From the NCBI GenBank assembly GCA_003712055.1, contig RHLJ01000006.1, positions 186,001-250,000 of the forward strand: a stretch of DNA of 64,000 bases, written 5' to 3'. The notes below the pieces were generated by a model. It worked only from the letters and a program-made list of their open reading frames with translations, ran no database searches and was not told the origin of the DNA. A program made the position numbers and the translations under genes. Below, piece by piece: positions 26,042 to 35,455 of this stretch (its first letter is position 1; each line of letters begins with the position of its first letter). The stretch comes from Balneola sp. (GTDB lineage: Bacteria > Bacteroidota > Rhodothermia > Balneolales > Balneolaceae).

Positions 26042-27373
26042 TCATTCTACGAAGCTGGCTGCTACGGAATTCCGGGTTTCGATATAGCTCTGTAAAGAGC
26101 TTACAGAAGTGCTAAAGCTTGATGATTCCTGAGAAGCATATTCATTAAGCAAAGTTTCATAGCTGGAAAGGGTGGCATTTACTGTGGAACTTTCGAATAC
26201 TCCTTCATTAAATTCTTGCACATAGTTCATATACGTAGTTTCGTATTCCTCAATATCTATTATATATCGAATGATAGGCCAATCCGAGCTTACTTCGTCC
26301 ATTCCTAAACTTAAAGCGCCGCCCATTTTTCCATCTTGAAAGGCTTCGTTATTATCCCATGGAATCCAGGTCAATATACCTTCATCATTGTAGAGGAAAT
26401 AATTGTGCGTCATCAGGCCATAGGTATCCCAATTCTGGATTACATTATTTACAGCCAGGTATTTGAGAAAAGTGTCCACGTCAAAAATACCTTCGAGATC
26501 GGCTTTCCATTGGGTTTCGTCAGAGGTTCTTAAATCACTATGAAGTATATCATAAAAGCTTTGTACATCTGAATAATCGGCTTCATCTTCGTTAGTTTTC
26601 AAATCAAATTCAGATTCATCATAAGTGCCTAGTGCGAAAGAAGCTGCATCTCCATCGGGCTTATAGAGGTTACCATTGTCATCAGGAAATTGGGAATCGG
26701 GTACCGAATCATCTACCTCTTCAACAAGCGTATAGAGACCAATAAAATTTGATCCGTTCCCTCGATCTAAATAAACAGCATAAAAAGCAGTTCTGGGTGC
26801 TGAAACGCCAAATTCACGAAACAAATCTGGCGCAATTTTCTCACGCATGAAAGTGTCATCAGAGTAATTGTTTCCCAAATTCAATTGTTTGAATCCATAG
26901 AAACGCTGATCATCTATTTCGGGAAATTCATCTTCAAATTCATCAAAATCGAGCTTGAATGGGTATTTATCTCCTCCACTTCGGGAAGCATTTAATAAAG
27001 TGGAATTTCCTTTGTACCGGACTCCTACTTTAGACCAAATCAAACCATCAAAGCTAATAGTAGCCGGAACCCAAACTGGAGTAAAATCAATGTCTTCAAT
27101 GGAGCCAGTCAGGTTTTCGTCAAGATCAGCCTGCATGGCAGCCCAGTTACTTGAGCTGATAGTGATATCGATTCTTTTAAGAGTATTTTCCTCAAAAACG
27201 ACCGAGTAGTTTGGATCAACATCATTGCTATGCGTTTCTGTAGTCCAGTCTGAAAGATCAAGTGCGGTACCATCATCTAAATCAACTTCCACAGAAGAAC
27301 CGCTATCGGTTGAGTTTTCGCAAAATGTGAATAATAATAAGAGGGCAATTAAAAGTGGGGTGTGCTTTTTCAT
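26042..27373 (-). CDS. CotH kinase family lipoprotein
   Basis: A 443-residue protein with a lipoprotein signal (LIALLLLFTFCEN, Cys18). The CotH domain spans about residues 100-400: RYKGNSTLLNA, KYPFKLDFDEF and GFKQLNLGNNYSDDTFMREK lead into the atypical kinase core with YTLVEEVDD and NLYKPDG. DVDTFLKYLAVNNVIQNWD and NYFLYNDEGILTWIPWDNNE follow. CotH from Bacillus phosphorylates spore-coat proteins; secreted relatives are common in Bacteroidota and their targets are unknown. The short C-terminal part after residue 400 is helical and Ser-rich. It is monocistronic and convergent with the symporter. Confidence 0.88.
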   Translation of the reverse strand: MKKHTPLLIALLLLFTFCENSTDSGSSVEVDLDDGTALDLSDWTTETHSNDVDPNYSVVFEENTLKRIDITISSSNWAAMQADLDENLTGSIEDIDFTPVWVPATISFDGLIWSKVGVRYKGNSTLLNASRSGGDKYPFKLDFDEFEDEFPEIDDQRFYGFKQLNLGNNYSDDTFMREKIAPDLFREFGVSAPRTAFYAVYLDRGNGSNFIGLYTLVEEVDDSVPDSQFPDDNGNLYKPDGDAASFALGTYDESEFDLKTNEDEADYSDVQSFYDILHSDLRTSDETQWKADLEGIFDVDTFLKYLAVNNVIQNWDTYGLMTHNYFLYNDEGILTWIPWDNNEAFQDGKMGGALSLGMDEVSSDWPIIRYIIDIEEYETTYMNYVQEFNEGVFESSTVNATLSSYETLLNEYASQESSSFSTSVSSLQSYIETRNSVAASFVE

Positions 27374-27455
27374 TCTTCAGGCCAAGAATATTGTTGACTG
27401 TCTAATATTAGTACACGCTTGCTAATAATTACCCCTAAGAGGCTTCTTGAATAAA

Positions 27456-27497
27456 GAACATTGAACACTGAACCTCGAAGTTCCTTGTTCAATGTTC
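27456..27497. repeat. GAACATTGAAC-type inverted repeat (copy 2)
   Basis: A perfect 11-base pair, GAACATTGAAC (27456-27466) and GTTCAATGTTC (27487-27497), lies in the divergent gap between the CotH and tricorn genes. Because both genes point away, it cannot be a terminator for either. Confidence 0.75.
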
Positions 27498-27600
27498 AAC
27501 TCAGGTTAGCTTTTTTATACGCTTTAAGTAAAACTATTTACAAAATCGGCGGCACGTTTTCTATACTTTCATGAAATTCAAAATTAAAGGGATTATTTAC

Positions 27601-30600
27601 ATGCGATCATTTCTTTCACTCTGTTTCTCGCTTTTTTTGGTGACTATTACCTTTGCCCAAGTTACTCCGGAATGGGTAAGATATCCTTCTATTTCTCCGG
27701 ATGGATCAACCATCGCCTTTACCTATAAAGGAGACTTGTACACAGTACCGACTTCAGGTGGCCAGGCTTCCAGGATTACCTTTCATAAAGCACACGATTA
27801 CATGCCCGTTTGGAGTAATGATGGCAGACATATCGCTTTTGCTTCTGATCGATATGGAAATTTTGATATTTATGTAATGGACGCATTAGGTGGTGCAGCT
27901 ACCCGCTTGACGTTCCATTCAAATGATGAAGAACCTTATACCTTTTCATCAGATAATAATTCAGTTCTATTCAAGGCCCAACGCCAGGACTTGGCAACTC
28001 ATCGCCAATATCCAACAAGCAGACAGGCAGAACTTTATTCAGTGCCGGTAGGTGGGGGAAGAGTAGATCAGGTATTTACCGTTCCTGCTGAATATGTTCA
28101 GATGAACAGTGATGGTACTCAGCTAATTTACCATGATAACAAAGGGTATGAAGACCCATGGAGAAAACACCATCAATCAGCCATAGCCCGGGATATCTGG
28201 AGCTATGACACAAGATCAGGTGAGCACACTAAAATCACCGAATTTTATGGAGAAGATCGCAACCCGGTTTATGATGATACTGAGCAGAATATCTATTATT
28301 TGAGTGAAGAAGGTGGCTCATTCAATATTCACAAACTGAGCTTATCTAATCCTTCTACAAATACTCAATTGACTGAGTTTGATACCCACCCGGTTAGGTT
28401 TTTAAGTATCGGAAATGGGAGATTGGCTTTTGGCTATCACGGAGAAGTGTACACGATGCAGGAGGGAAGTGACCCAAGAAAGGTGAATATCTCAATCCGT
28501 ACCCAGGATATTGCGAATAGCGATGAAATTCTAAATGTGAATGGAGGAGTTTCTGAAATGGCTATTTCTCCTGATGGCAAGGAGATTGCCTTTATTGCTC
28601 GCGGAGAAGTATTTGTAACCACGGTAGATGGTTCACTCACCAAAAGAATAACGAAAACTCCTGAAACGGAGCGCTTTGTTTCTTTTACTCCTGATGGTGA
28701 ATCTGTTGTTTATGCTAGTGAAAGAGATAAAAAATGGAGTATCTACCAAACAAAAAAGGTAAGGGAAGAAGAGCCTTTCTTCTATGCTTCCACACTGCTT
28801 GAAGAAGAAGCACTCATCGAGACAAATGTAGACAACTACCTACCAAAGATTTCTCCTGACGGTAAGAAGATAGCCTATATTGAGGATCGTAGAACGCTGA
28901 AGGTGATGGATCTTGAATCGAAGCGAACGGTTACCCTGCTTACTCCTGAAGATTTATACCATATGCGAGATGGAGATAAGGACTTCAGCTGGAGCCCGGA
29001 TAGTAAATGGTTATTGATGCGCTACGATAAACTCCTCAATAATGCCGATATCGTACTTTTAGATGCATCAGGAGAGGAAGAAATGAAAACCTTGGTTCCG
29101 AGCGGATATTACGATACTAGTCCAAGTTGGGTGAATGAAGGGAAGCAGTTGCTTTGGTTTAGTAATCGCCATGGATTGAAGAGTTACGCTACCAGCGGTC
29201 GTTCTCAATATGATGTATATACCATGTTTTTTACCCAGGAAGGTTGGGATAAGTACAACCTCAGTGAAGAAGACTTCAAGTTAATGGAAGAACTTGAGAA
29301 GGCTGCTAAAGAAAAGAAGAAGGAAGACGAGGATGAGAAAAAAGAAGACGAAGAAAAAGAAGAGGATAAAAGTTTGAACTTTGACTGGAATGGGATGGAA
29401 GATCGTACGGCCAGACTTACTATTCATTCTTCCAGTTTAGGTGATGCTGTTCTCTCAAAAGATGCTAGCAAACTGTACTACCTGGCACGTTTTGAACGAG
29501 GTTTAAACCTGTGGGAAACAAATCTGAGAACCCGGGAGACCAAGCAGGTGCTTAGATTAAATGCTGGCGGTGCCAGTCTAATGTGGGACGACAAAATGGA
29601 GAACCTTTATCTGTTAAGCAGTGGAAGAATTTCGAAGATTGATCCGGGTGCTGGTTCTCAAAAATCGATTAGCATCAGTGCGGAGATGAATTTTGATTCA
29701 GAAGCCGAGCGAGAAGTCATGTTCGATCATGTTGCCCTTCGAACCAGTAAAATCTTTTATGAGCCTAGCTTCCATGGTAACGATTGGGATATGCTTGTTG
29801 ATGAGTACAAGCCAAAAGTCGCTCATACAGGTAATGGCTATGAGTTTGCTGAGCTCTTAAGTGAAATACTAGGTGAATTGAATGTGTCTCATGCCGGAGG
29901 TCGGTTCGGTGATAATATCGATAATGGAGATGCAACAGCTTCATTAGGTATTTTTATGGATTATGAGCACACCGATGATGGTATCAAGATTGTAGAAGTA
30001 ATTGAAGGCGGCCCACTGGATAAAGCCAAGTTCGATGTTAAGCCAGGTATGATTATCCAAAAAATTGACGGAGAAGTAGTTTCGGCTGATGAGGATGTAG
30101 CTAAATACCTGAACAGGAAAGCCGGAAAGTTCACACTCCTTGAACTAACCGATGAGCGAGGCAGAAACCCCGTTACTATCACCATGAAGCCTGTTTCGTT
30201 GGGAACAGAAAATGGATTGCTTTATAATCGCTTCGTTAAAAAGAATGCAGAAGAGGTGAAAGAAAAGAGTGATGGAAAGCTGGGCTATGTTCATATCCCG
30301 GGAATGAGTGATGGTCCTTATCGAGATATTTTTGAGGATATAATGGGCAAATACCTTGATGCTGAAGCGATCATTGTTGACACTCGTTTTAATGGAGGAG
30401 GAGATCTTGTAGCTGATTTGGCTATGTTTTTTACCGGAGAGCGATTTATTACCTATGCTACGGCTGATAAAGTGGTAGGAGGGGAACCAACTTCCCGCTG
30501 GACTAAGCCAACTCTGACTATGTTCAATGAAAGTAATTACTCAGACGGACACTGCTATGCTCAGGGTTATGTTGATCTTGAAATAGGTACTACCCTGGGG

Positions 30601-30828
30601 ATGCCCGTTCCAGGAACCTGTAGCTTTGCAGGATGGGAGCGATTGCCAAATGGTGGTGTATGGGGAGTTGTTCCTGTAAGCGCCAAAGATAAAGCTGGTC
30701 GCTGGATGGAAAACCTGGAAACCAAACCAGATATCCAGATTAAGAATATGCCTGGTGTTATCGATTTCGGAAGAGATCAACAGCTCGAAAGAGCTATTGA
30801 AGAGCTGATGGGGGAGGTTGAGGATTAA
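27601..30828 (+). CDS. Exported tricorn-type protease (beta-propellers, PDZ, S41 core)
   Basis: A 1075-residue protein when started at the ATG at 27601, which has AAAGGGA nine bases upstream and opens the signal peptide (FLSLCFSLFLVTITFAQ); an in-frame ATG at 27571 is possible. Residues about 30-330 and 330-690 contain TolB/WD-like propeller repeats such as YPSISPDGSTIAFTY and MAISPDGKEIAFIARG. A very acidic Lys/Glu linker near residue 590 separates blades. A PDZ domain follows (IVEVIEGGPLDKAKF), then the S41 core with VDTRFNGGGDLVADLA and the nucleophile in NESNYSDGH. It is probably a periplasmic peptidase acting on small peptides. A strong hairpin terminator follows. Confidence 0.9.
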   Translation: MRSFLSLCFSLFLVTITFAQVTPEWVRYPSISPDGSTIAFTYKGDLYTVPTSGGQASRITFHKAHDYMPVWSNDGRHIAFASDRYGNFDIYVMDALGGAATRLTFHSNDEEPYTFSSDNNSVLFKAQRQDLATHRQYPTSRQAELYSVPVGGGRVDQVFTVPAEYVQMNSDGTQLIYHDNKGYEDPWRKHHQSAIARDIWSYDTRSGEHTKITEFYGEDRNPVYDDTEQNIYYLSEEGGSFNIHKLSLSNPSTNTQLTEFDTHPVRFLSIGNGRLAFGYHGEVYTMQEGSDPRKVNISIRTQDIANSDEILNVNGGVSEMAISPDGKEIAFIARGEVFVTTVDGSLTKRITKTPETERFVSFTPDGESVVYASERDKKWSIYQTKKVREEEPFFYASTLLEEEALIETNVDNYLPKISPDGKKIAYIEDRRTLKVMDLESKRTVTLLTPEDLYHMRDGDKDFSWSPDSKWLLMRYDKLLNNADIVLLDASGEEEMKTLVPSGYYDTSPSWVNEGKQLLWFSNRHGLKSYATSGRSQYDVYTMFFTQEGWDKYNLSEEDFKLMEELEKAAKEKKKEDEDEKKEDEEKEEDKSLNFDWNGMEDRTARLTIHSSSLGDAVLSKDASKLYYLARFERGLNLWETNLRTRETKQVLRLNAGGASLMWDDKMENLYLLSSGRISKIDPGAGSQKSISISAEMNFDSEAEREVMFDHVALRTSKIFYEPSFHGNDWDMLVDEYKPKVAHTGNGYEFAELLSEILGELNVSHAGGRFGDNIDNGDATASLGIFMDYEHTDDGIKIVEVIEGGPLDKAKFDVKPGMIIQKIDGEVVSADEDVAKYLNRKAGKFTLLELTDERGRNPVTITMKPVSLGTENGLLYNRFVKKNAEEVKEKSDGKLGYVHIPGMSDGPYRDIFEDIMGKYLDAEAIIVDTRFNGGGDLVADLAMFFTGERFITYATADKVVGGEPTSRWTKPTLTMFNESNYSDGHCYAQGYVDLEIGTTLGMPVPGTCSFAGWERLPNGGVWGVVPVSAKDKAGRWMENLETKPDIQIKNMPGVIDFGRDQQLERAIEELMGEVED

Positions 30829-30837
30829 CTGTTTAGG

Positions 30838-30873
30838 CTATGAGTAATTGCATGCCCACTCAATTACTCATAG
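30838..30873. terminator. Bidirectional hairpin between convergent genes
   Basis: A perfect 13-base stem, CTATGAGTAATTG (30838-30850) with CAATTACTCATAG (30861-30873), lies nine bases after the tricorn stop and 26 bases before the convergent gene's stop. There is no clear T run on the plus side, so it may act as a barrier to both transcripts. Confidence 0.65.
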
Positions 30874-30899
30874 TCATTCTGAGGTCGGTTCTTTTCTTT

Positions 30900-31319
30900 T
30901 CACACGTTTCCTCTTAAAATATCAAGTCTGTTTTCTGGAGCGGTCGGTGATAGAAAGTCAGGAATTGTTGAATCGGTTCTTCTCGGTCGAGACAAGAACT
31001 CAACAGGCCATTCGGTTATTCGCTCTTTCTTAATATGAATATACTCCCCACTTTCAGGTTCATCTATGTATTCTCTTTGCAGAATTAAGGCTATTGGTTC
31101 AACTGTTCCTTTAGTTGATTTAGAAAATTCTAAGGCATCCTCAAAATTATCAAAGGCGTAAAAGTAGTCGTCTCCTTCAAACTTATTTTGAGCACCTTGC
31201 TCTGGGTGGCACCAAACTCGATACTCTAAAACTTCATCCCAAACAAATCCACCACCCGCAAATACTTTTGCAGGATAATTTCCCACTTCGCTACTATTTT
31301 TGACTTCAGGGTATTTCAT
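30900..31319 (-). CDS. Conserved hypothetical protein, 139 residues
   Basis: A small soluble protein with no signal peptide. Features are FAGGGFVWDEVLEYRVWCHP near the N-terminus, DDYFYAFDNFEDALEFSK in the middle and a Pro/Arg-rich tail with RPRRTDSTIPDFLSP. The pattern recalls a Bacteroidota family sometimes labelled as acetyltransferase, but I see no acetyl-CoA binding loop and do not adopt that name. It starts two bases after the gamma-glutamyltransferase stop on the same strand, so it is probably the second gene of that operon. Function is unknown. Confidence 0.8.
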   Translation of the reverse strand: MKYPEVKNSSEVGNYPAKVFAGGGFVWDEVLEYRVWCHPEQGAQNKFEGDDYFYAFDNFEDALEFSKSTKGTVEPIALILQREYIDEPESGEYIHIKKERITEWPVEFLSRPRRTDSTIPDFLSPTAPENRLDILRGNV

Positions 31320-31321
31320 TT

Positions 31322-32998
31322 TTAGAATCCAGCTACTCCCCCATCAGGGCTTGAACTATCAGAAGCGCCAATAAAGACACCATTTTCCTGATCCCAAATA
31401 ATTCCCATCATTCGTCCGAGACTGCTTCTTGGAACCAGGGTGTGTCCCATAGCTTCAAGAGCGGCTTTTGTGTCAGGTGAAAGTGTATTCGGTTCATAAA
31501 GAATTCGATCAGGTAACCATTGGTGGTGAACTTTCATGGACTCAATGGCATGGTCAACGCGCATGTCAAATTCGATAACTTTTAGAACGGTCTGGAATGT
31601 AGTATTGATGATGGTTCGTCCACCGGGAGTTCCAATTACGAAATAAGGCTTTCCGTCCTTAGCAATAATGGTTGGACTCATACTCGAAAGCATACGTTTT
31701 TCCGGTTCGATTTGATTTGGAAGTGTTCCAATCCGACCCGAGCGATTAGTTTCTCCCGGAATGGCATTGAAGTCTCCCATTTCATTATTCAGGATAAAAC
31801 CAAGTTCAGGAGAACCTAAGCGAGAGCCATATGAGAACTCAAGTGTGTACGTAAGAGAAACTGCATTTCCATCCTTATCGATTACAGAAAAGTGGGTTGT
31901 ACTTTGCCCATCATACAATTGTCCAAACTTAGAGGAATCGCTCACAGAAGCTTGTTCCCAATCGATATTTGAGAAGCGTTGTTGTGCATGTTCTTTGGAG
32001 GTTAACCGGTCTACAGGCATTTCAGGATTGAAATCTGGATCACCTAAATATTCAGCACGATCAGCATAACCACGACGCATTGATTCGGCCATAAAGTGAA
32101 CGTATTTGGTGGAATTGAAAGGCATTTCTTCAAAGTCGACCAGTTCCATCATATTCATCATTTGAATTAGCGTCGCTCCCCCGGAACTAGGCGGCCCCAT
32201 TGAAATGATGTCGTACTCTTTATATGTACCTGTTACCGGTGCTCTCTCCACAGAGTTGTATTTAGCCAAATCCTCCATGGTAATAATTCCACCATTCTCA
32301 GCCATGTAGCTTGCTAGTTTTTCTGCAACTTCACCTTTGTAAAAACCATCCTGACCTTCATCTCTAATTTTCTTTAGCACATAAGCGAGTTCAGGTTGTT
32401 TCCAGATTTCGCCCATTTTTAGTGGGACACCAGTCCCATTGGTTAAAAAATTCCGGATGAACTCGTTATCAGTAGAATTCTCTGAAAAATTCTTCGCATG
32501 TTGTGCGAGGGTGAAACTCAAAGGGAATCCGTCTTCTGCTAATTCTATTGCTGGTTGAAGCAAATCTGCCCAGGGCAAACTCCCATATTTTTGATGAGCA
32601 TCCCATAAACCAGCTACTGTACCTGGTACTCCCACTGATAGAAAACCAGTATTATTACTTCTTGAGATATAGTTTCCATCTTCATCCAGGTACATCGTTT
32701 TAGTTGCTGCAAGCGGAGCTTTCTCACGAAAATCGAAGGTCGTGGACTCCCCTTCACTATCCATATAAACCAAAAAACCACCTCCACCGATATTTCCTGC
32801 TTGAGGATGTACTACAGCGAGGGCAAAAGCTGTGGCAATACTAGCATCTATTGCATTTCCACCTTGTTGAAGAATTTCAGACCCAACTTCAGAGGCTATC
32901 ATATTATCGGAAGCAACCATTCCATTTTGATAATAAACTTGAGCGTTTATGGAAGAAGTGAATAGTGCTAAAAGTGCAACAAGCAAAAGCTTTTTCAT
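31322..32998 (-). CDS. ggt: Gamma-glutamyltransferase
   Basis: A 558-residue proenzyme starting at the ATG at 32998, where a signal peptide begins (KKLLLVALLALFTSSINA); the longer open frame upstream reads through repeat sequence and is rejected. The large subunit has SEVGSEILQQGGNAIDASIA, GNIGGGGFLVY and TFDFREKAPLAA. Autocleavage should occur before the Thr of TTHFSVIDKDGNAVSLTYT, which becomes the catalytic N-terminus of the small subunit. Later motifs include SSMSPTIIAKDGKPYFV and GTPGGRTIINT. It transfers or hydrolyses the gamma-glutamyl group of glutathione and peptides in the periplasm. Probably co-transcribed with the 139-residue protein after it. Confidence 0.95.
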   Translation of the reverse strand: MKKLLLVALLALFTSSINAQVYYQNGMVASDNMIASEVGSEILQQGGNAIDASIATAFALAVVHPQAGNIGGGGFLVYMDSEGESTTFDFREKAPLAATKTMYLDEDGNYISRSNNTGFLSVGVPGTVAGLWDAHQKYGSLPWADLLQPAIELAEDGFPLSFTLAQHAKNFSENSTDNEFIRNFLTNGTGVPLKMGEIWKQPELAYVLKKIRDEGQDGFYKGEVAEKLASYMAENGGIITMEDLAKYNSVERAPVTGTYKEYDIISMGPPSSGGATLIQMMNMMELVDFEEMPFNSTKYVHFMAESMRRGYADRAEYLGDPDFNPEMPVDRLTSKEHAQQRFSNIDWEQASVSDSSKFGQLYDGQSTTHFSVIDKDGNAVSLTYTLEFSYGSRLGSPELGFILNNEMGDFNAIPGETNRSGRIGTLPNQIEPEKRMLSSMSPTIIAKDGKPYFVIGTPGGRTIINTTFQTVLKVIEFDMRVDHAIESMKVHHQWLPDRILYEPNTLSPDTKAALEAMGHTLVPRSSLGRMMGIIWDQENGVFIGASDSSSPDGGVAGF

Positions 32999-33099
32999 AT
33001 AAATTAGATGACCATTACTAAGTTTTTGACTGGCAACAATAAACGAAGATTTCCGGGTGAAATAAATAATAGTTTCTTTGAACCTACCTCCTGTCCGCC

Positions 33100-33220
33100 G
33101 TAAATATACTATAGAAGGCGGGCTCAATCCCCTCCGGTGGAGGGGAGGCTCGTTGTTCAATTTCTAAATAAAGTTAAAAAAGTTCCCCTCTTGGGAGGGG
33201 ATACAGGGGTGGGTTTTACT
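33100..33220. repeat. GGGG/CCCC dispersed hairpin units upstream of ggt
   Basis: CCCCTCC-GGT-GGAGGGG (33129-33145) and CCCCTC-TTGG-GAGGGG (33185-33200) are two hairpins. The second runs into GGGGATACAGGGG, whose GAGGGGATACAG core also occurs at about 11416-11427. They lie in the 5' region of ggt. Confidence 0.65.
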
Positions 33221-33337
33221 TGGCAAATGATTTAAGTAATTGCCTTTAAATTTTCATTTTGAGCTAATCAACCATCCGCGAGGTACGAAGCGGTCTAAGG
33301 GTAACTTGTAATAATTCTGAGATAGCTTCACTCCGTT

Positions 33338-33395
33338 CGTTAATAGTTATTCGTTATTGGCAAGTCATCTTTCCAATAACGAATAACTATTAACG
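33338..33395. repeat. Perfect 23-base inverted repeat
   Basis: Bases 33338-33360 and 33373-33395 are exact reverse complements around a 12-base loop; each arm contains the TTATTCGTTATTGG motif or its complement. It lies 60 bases past the ctp stop, on the downstream side, and could form a very stable cruciform or RNA hairpin. There is no T run beside it. Confidence 0.85.
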
Positions 33396-33454
33396 GATAA
33401 CCAAACGTTAAGGATTAACCCAAAAAGGTTTTACAGTCTCAGGGGCCTAATACT

Positions 33455-35368
33455 TTACCCATCCGATTTGATATCAGAGAAATCATCTAGAGAAGCTTTT
33501 CCTTTTGCCAATGCTTCGAGTTTTGAATAGGCATCCCAAAGTCCCATGGCTTCTTCAAGGGTAGTATCAAATACATCGTTTACAATAGGGTAGAAGTAGG
33601 GGAGTCCCCAAACCTGACGTGCTAACTCTGCTTTCATCCTGCCTTCAGCCATCCATGCCACTTCTTCGAAGTAACCAGGAGGAACAAAAAGAGAATCTCT
33701 TTTGAATTCAGGACTGGAAACTTCATCGGTGATAACCATACCTTTTTCTTCAAGAGAGGCTTTAAATCTGGCAAGGTCTTCTTCCGGCCAGGTAAATTCT
33801 GTTCGGAATCGTTCAAAATCGGATTCCCATTCCGCTCTGAATTTGTCTCCATAGCTATCGAGATAGCTTCTGATAAATTCAAATGACGCCCTTTTTCTGA
33901 GTGAGAAATTGATCATATATCCGGATCGAGTGGTATCAGCCTGGATGATATAATCAGGTACAATACCTCCGCCACCATACACTGTACGGCCTGCATCGGT
34001 TTTATACTGAAGAGTGTCAGGAACTTCATCTACAAATTCAATTGCGTCGTTCATAGCGTTGTCGCTTCGATTGTAAATCTCATAAGCGTATTCTTCGCCG
34101 CCACCTTCAGTAAATTCTTTTTGAATTACCCTGCCTGATGGGGTAGAGTATCTTGAAATAGTTACTCGTACATAGCTTTGGTCGGCTAATTCATATTGCT
34201 GTTGAACCAATCCTTTTCCAAAAGTTCGCCGCCCAACAACTAACGCTCTGTCATGATCCTGCAAAGCACCAGATACAATTTCGCTGGCTGAGGCAGCGCC
34301 TTCATCCACTAACACAATAATGGGCTTATCCTTGAATACCCCATCTTTTCGAGAAAAATATTCCTGATTAAATCGATTGTGACGGCTTTGAGTTGCTACA
34401 AGCTGCGTACCTCTAGGGAAGAACTCTTCGGCTATTGCTACGGCCTGTCCAAGATACCCACCAGGATTGCCTCTTAAATCCAGTACCAGTCGATCCATGC
34501 CTTCATCTTTTAGCTGATCCATAGCTTGCATAAACTCATCATGGGTGGTAGCTGCAAAACGATTTATTTTGATATATCCCGTTTGATCATCAAGCATGTA
34601 AGAGGTATCAACAGTATAGAGGGGAATATCATCACGTGTTATGGTGAAATAGAGCATTTCAGATACTCCCGGGCGAATGATTCCTACCCGGACTTTAGAG
34701 CCTTTTTCTCCGCGTAAATGCTTAACTACGTCTTCATTGTTAAAGCCGACAGCCGAGGTATCATCGATTTGAACAATACGGTCGCCGGATTGAATTCCCA
34801 GTTGATCACTAGGGCCACCTGCAATTGCTGTTACTACGGTAATGGTATCATTCAAGACATTGAACTGAACCCCGATTCCTTGAAATTTACCAGCAAAATT
34901 TTCCTGGTCTTCTTCACTATCCGTTGCTTCAATAAATACGGAATGTGGATCAAGGGTTGAAAACATACCCCGAATAGCCTGCTCAGTTAAGAATTTCATA
35001 TCCTCGTCCTGTCCATTATTGGCTACATATAAATATGCCTCTTCGAACTTGAGATAAGACTCCCTGAGATTTGATACTTGAATTCCGGGAAAGGTGGTAT
35101 CGATTGGTGTTCCTGAAATAGTAATGGTAGAATCTTCGATACTTTTTACCATATACTTAATACCGGTTTTGTACATGATATCTATATCAGCATAGCCAAA
35201 GTAATTTTGAAGTATGGCACGTTGAGCCTGGACGTATTTTGTTAGGTTGGTTTTGTCGTCATCATTTGTTTTGATGACTTCATCAACTCCGGCAAAATTT
35301 AAGGTAGCGAGGATGAGTACTATAAACAGGTTTGGAACCAGAAATCTCTTCAATGTCATAAACTTCAT
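33455..35368 (-). CDS. C-terminal processing peptidase (S41A, CtpA/Prc-like)
   Basis: A 637-residue exported protease; the ATG at 35368 begins a signal sequence (FLVPNLFIVLILATLNFAG), while an upstream TTG adds only five residues. A PDZ domain lies near residues 140-230 (GIGVQFNVLNDTITV, GDRIVQIDDTSAVGF). The S41 core follows with LDLRGNPGGYLGQAV and the Ser/Lys dyad in ASASEIVSGALQDHDRALVV plus GRRTFGKGLVQ. A C-terminal helical extension of about 200 residues reads as in tail-specific proteases of Bacteroidota. It degrades or trims periplasmic proteins. The gene stands alone after hslU. Confidence 0.92.
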   Translation of the reverse strand: MKFMTLKRFLVPNLFIVLILATLNFAGVDEVIKTNDDDKTNLTKYVQAQRAILQNYFGYADIDIMYKTGIKYMVKSIEDSTITISGTPIDTTFPGIQVSNLRESYLKFEEAYLYVANNGQDEDMKFLTEQAIRGMFSTLDPHSVFIEATDSEEDQENFAGKFQGIGVQFNVLNDTITVVTAIAGGPSDQLGIQSGDRIVQIDDTSAVGFNNEDVVKHLRGEKGSKVRVGIIRPGVSEMLYFTITRDDIPLYTVDTSYMLDDQTGYIKINRFAATTHDEFMQAMDQLKDEGMDRLVLDLRGNPGGYLGQAVAIAEEFFPRGTQLVATQSRHNRFNQEYFSRKDGVFKDKPIIVLVDEGAASASEIVSGALQDHDRALVVGRRTFGKGLVQQQYELADQSYVRVTISRYSTPSGRVIQKEFTEGGGEEYAYEIYNRSDNAMNDAIEFVDEVPDTLQYKTDAGRTVYGGGGIVPDYIIQADTTRSGYMINFSLRKRASFEFIRSYLDSYGDKFRAEWESDFERFRTEFTWPEEDLARFKASLEEKGMVITDEVSSPEFKRDSLFVPPGYFEEVAWMAEGRMKAELARQVWGLPYFYPIVNDVFDTTLEEAMGLWDAYSKLEALAKGKASLDDFSDIKSDG

Positions 35369-35455
35369 AAGGCTAATATTCAATACTGATAACCACTAAT
35401 TCAGGGATAAGTTTCATCTTAACGAGTGTAATGAATAAATACGTATGAACCAATG

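Noticed and set aside
30900-31319. GNAT acetyltransferase annotation for the 139-residue protein
   Set aside because: No R/QxxGxG/A acetyl-CoA loop or overall GNAT layout can be seen.
32999-33160. A 54-residue N-terminal extension of gamma-glutamyltransferase
   Set aside because: The extension is encoded by dispersed hairpin repeats and would bury the signal peptide that starts at 32998.
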